64,000 nt of DNA from contig NC_065904.1 of NCBI RefSeq assembly GCF_905147045.1, positions 3,782,001-3,846,000 of the forward strand. Reading direction: 5' to 3'. Origin of the DNA: Nymphalis io (taxonomy: Eukaryota; Arthropoda; Insecta; Lepidoptera; Nymphalidae). Numbering within the stretch: the stretch's first letter is position 1; each line of letters opens with the position of its first letter. A program made the translations under genes and the position numbers. The notes beneath the pieces are model-generated. The model worked only from the letters and a program-made list of their open reading frames with translations. It did not search any database and was not told the DNA's origin. Below, piece after piece: positions 11,508 through 21,706 of this stretch.

Positions 11508-12504
11508 AATCCAACTCGCATGGTTATTGACCTTCACCCGATCGCCTTGACCAGTAGTACATATATACATATATCGCTTTATATTTCTCTATCGTTATAT
11601 ATACTCTATCGTATAGTCTATTATCGCAAATACTGGCTTTTTTACGGCTATCAATTAACGAAACAATTACCAAACCGTTTCAAATAATAGTTTGCTTATA
11701 AAGTTAAAAAGCTTTACTTTTCGGTAAATTATACTTATCCTTTTATATAATCCAGACAACGTACATGCAAGATGTCACGATAATCCGTTGAGGAGTTAAC
11801 ATGTTAACGCGTAACCAACAAATAAACAAAATTACTTTAGCATTTATAATATTAGTTGAATGATAAAGAGATCTGTAATTTATGATGTTTTTATTACTTT
11901 CACGCAAAACTACTAATCTATTGTAATTGACATTACGATAGTTTATAATTCAGGCACGACAAATATATATATTTCCGACAAAGGTATATTTATAACAAAA
12001 ATATATTAAAAAAAATATAAAAATATATTATAAAAATATCTATATCATTATGTTATATTTTTCCGTACTTAATGAAAGACTTGCTAATCAAAATATATAA
12101 TAGATAGTGAAATCACCTAAATAGTAATAATTATGATATTACCACGCCCTAAATGCGTGTCTTTATTTCGCTTAGACAAATGTTTAGATCGGTCACTTTA
12201 TCTACGATAAATTGACCCCAACATCTATTAACACAACCGATTGTTTTTTTTTATGTCTACGAAATAAAAAACATTTATTTGAAATAAATATTATACTTAT
12301 CTAATTCCAAGAAAAAGCTAGCTACTTATTTAGAAATATATTTAAACACAGACAGGGTCACGTTAAAGTTTAATTATAAATAAAGATTGACCAAAGAACT
12401 TTAGTTTGTCGAATTTGTACAGGAAAAATCTGTATTTGTCCGCCAATACGTCGTAGGTAATTGCCGGCCAAATATTGACTCAGGGCGCAGGTTATCTTCT
12501 GCTT

Positions 12505-12511
12505 TATAAAC
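12505..12511 (+). promoter_or_regulatory. TATA box of duplicated gene, copy 1
   Basis: TATAAAC in GCTTTATAAACCAGCC, 94 bp before the ATG at 12598. It is conserved in copy 2. Confidence 0.65.
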
Positions 12512-12597
12512 CAGCCGCCAAAAAACATTTGTGTTATTTCACGTCCATTCATCGACATAATTCGTTGTTCTTGTTTGTGATTCCCAAATATATCGAG

Positions 12598-15500
12598 ATG
12601 AAATCTGTTATGGTATGTATTATAATTCAATTTTGTATTTATCAAAAATATTACTCATTAAATATTATTTAATTTTATTTTACGTTCCTTTTTTGTTTAT
12701 ATATTCGTTGTTTTATATAAATTAAATTTCATTGGTTTCTCATTAAAATTTTATATTTATATTATTTTTAATCAATTAAAAAGTAACAAATTTCACATTA
12801 GAACGGTACTTGACGTTTTTTAATTTCATTTATTTGTTAATACCATTATAATAGGTATAAAGTAACATCACAAAAGTACGTAATTATATTTTCTATGCGA
12901 TATTTTAAAAAACTAGCACAAAAGTTAGACCTTTAAACTTAATAGAAAAGTTAGTATTTAAATACTCGTTATTATAGTAAGATATTCATTTTGGTTTTTC
13001 ATTACACATACCTATCTATAATAACATGTAGGAATATTTAAATTTTAGTTTCATATTGTATTAATAAAATGGATTTTTAAAAAAGGAAAATTTGTAGTTT
13101 TCATGTAATATTTTATAAACACGTGAGTGTTTACCGCAGCAGCAAAAAAATGTATATAACCGAAATCTGGATAAGGACATAGTCAAATTACGGCTTTACG
13201 GAAAAAAAAGGCGAATGGAGTCCTGGAGAACAAACAGCTAACGTTCTTATAAAAATTATTATTTTACATTTTGGTTGTTATTAATAACTAATTATAGTCA
13301 AAAACTTTTTTATAAGTTTATATACCTTTCTTATAATCTACTTATTGGATTTTGATGTAAATGTCAAAAGTTTACATCTTGACATAAAGGGTTGGTAAAA
13401 AAAAAGTAAATAAAAATTGTATCAATTTATTTATCAAAATCCTAGTTTTCAGAGCTTTATAATGTGTAATATTTACGGCATATTAATGTTTTGAAATAAA
13501 TAAATCAAACAAACTCACAGATAAAATAGAATCGCGTTAGTGATGAAATTATTAATTTCATTAGCGCATACTTCAAGCGGAAATGATTTTGAAGGAAGGT
13601 TGAGTTTATAATCTTGAATTATTTCTAACAAAAGACTACAAAAATTATATGTTCGTATTGTAGTGACCATCGTAATGGTAAAATACATTTTTTTTAATAC
13701 AGAGAACAGGATATAAACGATTTCGAATGACGTAACACTATTCACTGCTCATGAAAACACACAATATTTTTTTAATATCGAATTAATAAGATACATTTTA
13801 AAACAAATAAATCATCTAACATTTTAAAGACAATGTTAAAAGCCACATATTAGTATTCTAAAATAATATAAAAAAACAGAATAATTTACATTTTATTATT
13901 GTCAATTTTGTTTATTTATTAAATATAAACAAACAATTCAATAACATTTATCTGTAATTAATGTATTAACTTATTTTTGTTATTTATCTGTATCTTTTTT
14001 TTTGTCTTATTATTTATGTTTTCCATAAATTACTATAAAATCATTATACTACGTTTCATTAAAAACTAAAATATTTAAATATTATTCAATTATATCAAGG
14101 ATTCTTACAAGCATAATTTTATCATATATAAATATATAATTCAAAGCATACTAATTTCAAGTTTTTTACGAAGTACTCCTAAAAAACTTGGAATTAAGGA
14201 TTAAATTTATATACTGAAAACTATTATTAGGAATACAATAACAATGCGTCATTTTAATGAGTTATCTTAATTCGCCACGCAGTAGTCGCCAGTTCCTCGT
14301 AGGACACGTGGCCCAACTAGGTCCTCGTTCATTGACGCTAGACTTAACAATACTTGGATATGTTTTTATCACCTAATTACAAGACACAGCTTAGGTTCCG
14401 ATAAGATAAACTATTATTCATATTGTTTAACAATAAATATTTAAAAATATTAAATTAAAATTGAAACAATCCATCGAATTATTTAATAATAAAACTTAAT
14501 TGCAATTAGTATAACATTCAAATAGCTTTATTGCAGTATTTTAAATAGGTACTGTTTCTTTCTATTTCCCTTAACAAATGTAATTTATGTTCCATCTATT
14601 TAAAGTATTAAAAATGTATATATTTTTATTTTAATCAATGCATTTTAATATTTTAATCACATTATAATCACATATAGATCAGTATAGAATGATAAAATGA
14701 TAAAAAATACTTATGATTCAAATAAATATATAATGATGATTATATTTCATATAAAAAGACGTTTTTTGCTATAAATATTTTAATGTCTATGCCTACAATT
14801 CTGTATAATTAAACAAAAAAAAGTTATAATCAATAATATTTACCAAGATTACGCCCAGAATTCGGGTAAAATTGACAATACAATCTTATCAAAGCGAAAC
14901 CCGATAAAAAACTCCGATGGTATAGGAAAATATATACAGTAACAAATCATACCGGATATGGTAAGCAACATTTTCGTGAAAATGAAGCAATATCTCGTGT
15001 TCCAGATTGTTCTTCTCGCCTTTGTGGCTCTGGCTGCATCACAAGGCGGTATGTATTTAATTTATATATATAAATATGTTGAGGGTGTCGTCTGTGTGGG
15101 CAAAGGGCGTTGACATTATCACACATTTTATACATTCTATTGTTTTTTTTTATTATTATTAGATTGTTCTATAACATACAACAATTAAAAGTTTAAGAAC
15201 ATATCATGATAATTTTTTTATAAGGACGTTATATTATATATTTTACAACAAAAGATGATCGTCGCATTATGTGTGTGAAAAATGCTTTGTGAATAATTTG
15301 TGAGTCTGTGTGCTATATTATTTACACGTAAATTATATAAAAAAGTAAAACCTTAAAATATAAGGTCCTTTTATTTTTTTATTTGGGAATTCGTATTTTT
15401 TTATTTCAATTTAGGGTGTTATTAATTAAATGAGGTAGTTTTTAAGCGCATATTGTCCACAACAATCCCTCCCCTGGTATGGAAACATTGTTACATAAAA

Positions 15501-18500
15501 CAAAAAAGAACATTAAAAAAACTCATTTTATTCGAATATCCATTAAAGGGATCCATTTTAATTTCAGTGCATGTAGTCGACAACAATCCAAGTCATGGTA
15601 TGTTAAAAATATAAGAATTCTTATAAAAATACTAATTAAATATTGTTTTTAGAATATTAATCGATTAAAACTATTTATATAAATTTTAAATCAAATTAAT
15701 TATAAATAAACCATTTTTATTTCAGTACATGTAGTTGACAACAATCCGAGCCATGGTACGTTTTGATTACAAAATTAACTGTAAATATGATTGGAATAAA
15801 ATACATATTTAAACGTAGATTGAAATATATTACGTAAGTTGATGATGAAGTTTAAAATGTTAAGATTCATTTGGTTAATTTTAATTTCAGTTCATGTAGT
15901 CGACAACAACCCTAGCCACGGTACGCGTATAATTATTTTTAATGAGATGATTCGATTTGACGTGGAAAAAGTTTTTACTCAATTGTTTAATTTTAATTTC
16001 AGTTCATGTAGTCGACAACAACCCTAGCCACGGTACGCGTATAATTATTTTTAATGAGATGATTCGATTTGACGTGAAAAAAGTTTTTACTTAATTGTTT
16101 CATTTTAATTTCAGTTCATGTAGTCGACAACAACCCTAGTCACGGTACGGTTATGCTCGTAATAAGTAAAATAATAAGATATTTAAGGTTATGAGTTTCT
16201 ATTAAATTGGTTAAAATCGAATAAATTTAATTGCAAGGTTTAAAAAAATAACAATTTCCTTTACAATAAAAAAATACGATAACATATTTTAGTGTAATGC
16301 GTACTATCTGGATCTATCTTTCTTCTCTTTACTGTGTATTTTTTGTCCGCATGCATGGTGTGGTGTTTTTATGGTTTTTTTTTTTTTTTTAGAATAGGAA
16401 GGCGGACGAGCATATGGGCCACCTGATGGTAAGTGGTCACCAACGCTCTTAGACATTGGCATTGTAAGAAATGTCAACCATCGCTTACATATCCAATGCG
16501 CCACCAACCTTGGGAACTAAGATTTTATGTCCCTTGTGCCTGTAATTACACTGGCTCACTCACCCTTCAAACCGGAACACAACAATATCAAGTATTGCTG
16601 TTTTGCGATAGAATATCTGATGGTGTGGTACAACAATATAATGTTACATTTATCATTAATAAGTAAACTAATATAATTATTGAACTGATTCTTCTATTTC
16701 TTTTATTACTTAATTGTTAATAATGCTTTGCTTTTACTGACATTTGAAATGTTTACAGTTCAAGTTGTGGAAGAAGCCGACAACCAGAATAGTAAGTCAA
16801 CTTGTACTTTTAAATGTTATTTGTTAGATGTCTTAATGTATGTTTTTTTTTCGAAGTATTTTTCCTATACTAATAAGTTTTAAATTTTCTTTTACAGGTT
16901 TCAACCAGGGTAATTGTAAGTATATTTTTTATTTGTGTATAAGTAATAATATATATAACCCGCTGAATAAAAAGTTTGTCTGTTAAACTTATAAGTTTCC
17001 GATTTATTTCAAAAAATCGGAAACCTATGGGTTTCCGATTTATTTCAATTTTTCTTTGTAATCTTGCCTTTTGAAGGATATCTTTAGAAAGATTGACTAT
17101 AATTTCACGTATGTATTTACTAATTGTTGGTAATAAAAATACTAGTCTATAAAAGTAGTAAATGTCTATGGGATCATCTTAATGTCTTTGATTAGTATTT
17201 GATTAATATTGATATTCTCGTTAGTCGATATGACGCCAGAAGACTTTTTGTGAGTAGGAATTACGCTAGATGCTCTTACAACAAATAATACGTAAATAGA
17301 GTATTTATAGATATACGAAGCTAAAGACTAACTTGTATAATAATACATTAATATGTTTTTTTTTTTGTTTTAGTTGCTCCCGACCCAGGCTTCGCTATTC
17401 AGCACAACCGTGAGAACATATTTTATTACCTTACTTACTATTATTATTATTTTAGTCTTTATTTTTTCATAAAACTTTGCATTTAGAAATTTTTACTAGT
17501 AAACTATGTATAGTCATTTTTATAATATATAAAATTAAAATTAAAAAAAAAAACAAAGTACACTACAAATTTATAGCAAAAACACGCCGTCTAAAACATT
17601 GTCCTGTACCATTGTACCCAAGACGCTGGCACTATTTTTTACTAATGATTATATATGTTAGTCAATTTATATATATATGTATATATATATATTATCATAG
17701 CTGCATTAAATATCTATTTTAATATTTTCCATTAGTTTATATATGTATTAGCCAAAATAATAATATATATTTTGTTTTTCAGCAAACAATGGCTACGAGC
17801 AAATAAGTAAGTATAAGATAATTATAATAACCCGATAATAACCCGATATAGTTAATATTTTAAAGATATAATTCATACAAATACATCATTTATAATTCAG
17901 ACAACCTCCGTTGATGTTAATTTTAAATAAAATCAAGTACATTTATAACGCAACTTTTTTTAAATGCGAAGGTAATATATTGCCATTCTATGATATTTAA
18001 TAATAGATTAACAAATGTTTATTTTAAAACAATACATCGCAATACGGCTGGATAAATATGTACATGGTCGTTGATTCATTCTCTATTTGTCATTACCGCA
18101 ATAGAGAAAAAATAAGTTAAATATAATTTATTCCATTCATATACATATATATGAAATTTGTTATAATTATACAAACAATAGATATACCATATATTTACAA
18201 GTCGATACACGTTTAGGACAAAACTGTTGGTTAGGGAATTGCCTAAAATTTCCGTACAAGTTTTCTCAAGCTTCATTCATCGATTTAGGTCAGTTCATTA
18301 AAGGTCGCTACGTATTTGAATTACAGCGTTTCAAATTTGTAAAAGGTTCTGACACTGAGTAATATCATCCAAGAATGGAAGTAAATCCATGAGACAGACA
18401 ACTAAGTACGACGTACGACTCAGTCATTTGCTTATTATTCTAGTTGCCTCCGGTGGACAGGCTTGTACCTTGGTGACAGACTTATTTTTTAATTATCAGT

Positions 18501-19284
18501 ATTAATAATGTCTGGCACAAGCAAATCCTACAGAAATATTGCTCAACCTTAGAAATTGAAATCTATGACAGATTTAAACTTCCTAATATGAATTTTCAAA
18601 CACCGATTGATATTTCACAATTAACAATCGATAACGCCGGGTCAAGATAGTCTATTAAATTTTACAATACACACGTGAGTCATTGTGAGATAAGTCACGA
18701 GAGTCTGCTTAATATTATATACCTACCTGGTTTATAGAAACAAAAACTGCGTGCGTTTATGTAAAAAGCGCGGTTTACGTTTTTTTGTAAATTACTTCAT
18801 GTAAATCTAATTCATGTGTAGTAGTAGTGTAGTGTGGAATACAAATATCTTTATTCATCAATACATTTTCAACAGGCACTGGACCAGCCTTCGTTGATCA
18901 AGGAACTTTCCAGAACAGACCTTACCCGTACATTCACAGTAAGTATATACCTCTTATTTATACTTATTTATCCGCTTTCGGGATCTGCCGCCTTATGAGC
19001 TAGCCACGAAACCAAAGAGGCAATTATTATATTATGTTAAAATGTACACACTTCCAACTTCCAGACTCTGGGCTGCTACTGACTTGAGTATTTTCGACAG
19101 AAAAACCCAATTTTTATTGGCCCGACCTGGGAATTGAACCCAGGACCTCTGTGTCTGCCGCCTTCCATATAGCTTACCTACACGATATACGATTAATGTA
19201 CCTCTTTGAAAACGACAGATTCTATAAAAATGTAATTCCATTTGTGTTTCAGATTCCGACCCAGCGTACCGCGGAGGAAAGTAA
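12598..19284 (+). CDS. Secreted decapeptide-repeat protein, copy 1 (microexon gene)
   Basis: Proposed exons: 12598-12612, 15006-15048, microexons 15447-15476, 15568-15597, 15726-15755, 15891-15920, 16003-16032 and 16115-16144, then 16759-16791, 16898-16915, 17374-17409, 17783-17806, 18876-18938 and 19253-19284 (TAA). Intron 1 is phase 0 and all others phase 1. The product is ~147 aa: signal peptide MKSVMIVLLAFVALAASQG, six decapeptides (mostly VHVVDNNPSH; the first is AHIVHNNPSP), VQVVEEADNQN, SFNQGN, FAPDPGFAIQHN, PNNGYEQI, STGPAFVDQGTFQNRPYPYI, and NSDPAYRGGK. All introns have GT-AG ends; the first microexon has the weakest acceptor (TTTTTAAG). An alternative start at 14982 would give MKQYLVFQIVLLAFVALAAS without intron 1, with its own TATA-like TATATACA near 14931. 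The family is not recognised; it is inferred to be extracellular and structural or cuticular. The AATAAA signal of copy 2 reads TATAAA here. Confidence 0.78.
14040..14795. other. Segment present only in copy 1
   Basis: About 750 bp of intron 1 has no counterpart in copy 2, where ACTATAAAAT runs straight into an AATTCTGTATAAT stretch. It contains a small GC-richer island (14262-14345) of unknown nature. It is either an insertion in copy 1 or a deletion from copy 2; no terminal repeats are obvious. Confidence 0.65.
15447..16144 (+). repeat. Microexon array, copy 1 (six 30-nt exons)
   Basis: Six exons of exactly 30 nt, each phase 1-1 and each encoding one decapeptide. The last three (15891, 16003, 16115) start exactly 112 bp apart, and the introns between them are nearly identical, so exon plus intron was duplicated as a unit. 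Any number of units can be skipped without changing the frame. Confidence 0.85.
16376..16619 (-). mobile_element. PA-family insertion in intron, absent from copy 2
   Basis: A T run (from 16376) followed by the PA repeat in minus orientation, 5'-truncated. Copy 2 retains the empty site (TTTTTATGGTGTGGTACAAC, 24843-24862). This defines both ends and a short duplication, ATGGT, at 16371-16375 and 16620-16624. It post-dates the tandem duplication or was lost precisely from copy 2; the former is simpler. Confidence 0.9.
19040..19165 (-). mobile_element. SINE2 fragment in last intron of copy 1
   Basis: Contains ACTTCCAACTTCCAGACTC, then TTTTATTGGCCCGACCTGGG and AATTGAACCCAGGACCTC, the reverse of the SINE2 head with its B-box-like GGTTCAATTCC. 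Confidence 0.65.
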
Positions 19285-19310
19285 ATAATACAATCTATAT
19301 AAAATGATCC

Positions 19311-19350
19311 CAATAAGTCTATATATGTATATGTATATATAGACTTATTG
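19311..19350. repeat. Perfect 16-bp hairpin in 3' UTR of copy 1
   Basis: CAATAAGTCTATATAT at 19311-19326 is the exact reverse complement of 19335-19350, with an 8-nt loop. It begins 27 nt after the stop codon. Copy 2 has only a loose counterpart. Confidence 0.8.
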
Positions 19351-19842
19351 GTAAATATAGGATTTGTTAAAAACATATGAATTGTAACTTTTTATTTAAA
19401 CTTTTTACAGTAAACTGTTCAATCAAATTAACTTTTATAAGCATAAAATATAATTAAATGCTATTAATATATTTGCTTATTTTTATTTACCTTCATTACT
19501 TTTCAAACGTGTAACCTAAAATTTAGTTAGTTAGTAACAGCCTGTTAATGTCCCATTGCTGGGCTAAGGCCTCCTCTCCCTTTTGAGGAAAAAATTTAAA
19601 TTGATTTAATTCCAAGATTATTTTGTAATTATATCAAATTAATAGTAAAGCGCCTAACATTGTTTCCGGAAGTCGATTATATTGACAACGAAATACAAAA
19701 GGCTTAGTAGGCGTTGAGAACCTTTGACTTTTTTTTGTCTGTATAATAATCTTGTGTCGAGTTGTGGGATTTAAATTTATTAATTGACAACGCTATTAAA
19801 TTCGTGAAATTTTATTTTAGAAACGTAAAACCAAGGATTTAT

Positions 19843-19875
19843 TGCCTTTGCGGAGTTCTCGACTCCGCAAAGGCA
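19843..19875. repeat. Perfect 14-bp GC-rich hairpin, copy 1 only
   Basis: TGCCTTTGCGGAGT (19843-19856) and ACTCCGCAAAGGCA (19862-19875) surround a 5-nt loop. The corresponding site in copy 2 (about 28552) reads TGCCTTTGGGGAGTCAAG and cannot pair. Confidence 0.8.
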
Positions 19876-19954
19876 TTATAAGCTTATTCTGACTTGTGTG
19901 TTTATACAGTTATTATTACTGATTCTATTAAAATTATCAATTTTATTGTAAATA

Positions 19955-20033
19955 TAATAATAATAATAATAATATCCTGGGACATTATTCACACACGGCT
20001 ATCTGATCCCAAGCTGAAAAGGACTTGTATTAG
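19955..20033 (-). mobile_element. SINE1 3' tail, interrupted by mariner
   Basis: (ATA)n, then ATCCTGGGACATTATTCACA and CACGGCTATCTGATCCCAA: the reversed 3' end of SINE1. It breaks off at the mariner terminus at 20036. In copy 2 the same SINE continues to about 28.9 kb. Confidence 0.7.
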
Positions 20034-20035
20034 TA

Positions 20036-20628
20036 TCCTTACATATAAAATTGGCGTTTTGTACGGGAGGAATATAAAGTAAATTTTTTTTTGTAAAATA
20101 TATTTAATTAATCAAAGTATGCACCGTTGTTATCTATGCACTTTTGCCATCTCATGGTAGTTCATTGATCCCTTTACTAAAAAAACCAAGGGGGCGAGAA
20201 TCAATAAACTCTTTGAAGGTGATTTGGACTGCCGCATTGGAGTTGAATTTTTTTCCTTGTAAGAAGTTGTCCAAATTCCGGAAAAAATGGTAATCTCTTG
20301 GAGAAAGGTCCGGGTAGTACGGTAAATGTCGCAGATATTCCAATTGTAGCTCATTTAACTTAGTGGTTGTTTGTTGTGCAGTGTGTGGTCTTGCGTTGTC
20401 GAGAAACAGCAATGGCCTAGAGCGATTGACCAATCTCGGTTGTTTAGCAGCTAGTTCTTCCTTCATGGTTTGCAGTTGCTGACAATAGATATCTGCCGTA
20501 ATCGTTTGGCCAGATTTTAGAAAGCTGTAGTGAACGACACCGGCGCTAGTCCACCAAACACTCACAAGTAACTTTCTCCGAGTCAATTTTTATTTAGAGC
20601 AAGATTTGGTTGGGACGCCGTCGCGTGT
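20036..20628 (-). mobile_element. Mariner, truncated, at the duplication junction
   Basis: Preceded by TA (20034-20035). The 25-bp terminal repeat beginning TCCTTACATATAAAATTGGC is identical to that of the mariner at 35122. The minus-strand ORF 20586-20152 is the C-terminal half of a mariner transposase, with LLVSVWWTSAGVVHYSFL, LDNARPHTAQQT and YYPDLSPRDYHFF; the usual His of HDNARPH is Leu here. The N-terminal half and the other terminal repeat are missing: the element stops where duplication copy 2 begins. Confidence 0.88.
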
Positions 20629-21613
20629 AAATCCAACTCGCATGGTTATTGACCTTCACCCGATCGCCTTGACCAGTGGTACATATATACATACATCGTT
20701 ATATATACTCTATCGTATAGTCTATTATCGCAAATACTGGCTTTTGTTACGGCTGTCAATTAACGAAACAATTACCAAACCGTTTCAAATAATAGTTTGC
20801 TTATAAAGTTAAAAAGCTTTACTTTTCGGTAAATTATACTTATCCTTTTATATAATCCAGACAACGTACATGCAAGATGTCACGATAATCCGTTGAGGAG
20901 TTAACATGTTAACGCGTTACCAACAAATAAACAAAATTACTTTAGCATTTATAATATTAGTTAAATAATAAAGAGATCTGTAATTTATGATATTTTTATT
21001 ACTTTCACGCAAAACTACTAATCTATTGTAATTGATATTACGATAGTTTATAATTCAGGAACGACAAATATATATATTTCCGACAAAGGTTATTTATAAC
21101 AAAAATATATTAAAAAAAAATATATAAAAATATATTATAAAAATATCTATATCATTATATTATATTTTTCCGTACTTAATGAAAGACTTGCTAATCAAAA
21201 TATATAATAGATAGTGAAATCACCTAAATAGTAATAATTATGATATTACCACGCCCTAAATGCGTGTCTTTATTTCGCTTAGACAAATGTTTATATCGGT
21301 CACTTTATCTACGATAAATTGACCCCAACATCTATTAACACAACCGATTGTTTTTTTTTTTATGTCTACGAAAGAAAAAACATTTATTTGAAATAAATAT
21401 TATACTTATCTAATTCCAAGAAAAAGCTAGCTACTTATTTAGAAATATATTTAAACGCAGACAGGGTCACGTTAAAGTTTAATTATAAATAAAGATTGAC
21501 CAAAGAACTTTAGTTTGTCGAATTTGTACAGGAAAAATCTGTATTTGTCCGCGAATACGTCGTAGGTAATTGCCGGCCAAATATTGACTCAGGGCGCAGG
21601 TTATCTTCTGCTT

Positions 21614-21619
21614 TATAAA
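21614..21619 (+). promoter_or_regulatory. TATA box of duplicated gene, copy 2
   Basis: TATAAA in CTGCTTTATAAACCAGCC, the same context and distance to the ATG as in copy 1. Confidence 0.65.
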
Positions 21620-21706
21620 CCAGCCGCCAAAAAACATTTGTGTTATTTCACGTCCATTCGTCGACATAATTCGTTGTTCTTGTTTGTGATTCCCAAATAT
21701 ATCGAG

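Larger units (their letters stand above)
11508..20033 (+). repeat. Tandem duplication, copy 1 (~8.5 kb)
   Basis: Sequence from AAATCCAACTCGCATGG to the SINE1 tail near 20.0 kb is repeated in the same order and orientation from about 20629 to 28.7 kb, with a few percent difference in most stretches. It carries one complete gene copy with 1.1 kb of upstream flank. Copy-specific changes include a PA insertion at 16376-16619 and about 750 bp at 14040-14795 that copy 2 lacks. Confidence 0.92.

Noticed and set aside
13138..13243. Basic peptide frame KNVYNRNLDKDIVKLRLYG in intron 1 of copy 1
   Set aside because: The frame is open in both copies and all three differences noticed are amino-acid changing, but the acceptor is poor, there is no start or partner exon, and open frames of this length are expected by chance.
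16433..16666. ORF with RHQPWELRFYVPCACNYTG, repeated at 7.6-8.2, 31.5 and 48.4 kb
   Set aside because: It is open frame through the PA retro-repeat on its antisense strand; it ends in different flanks at each copy, so it is not a gene family.
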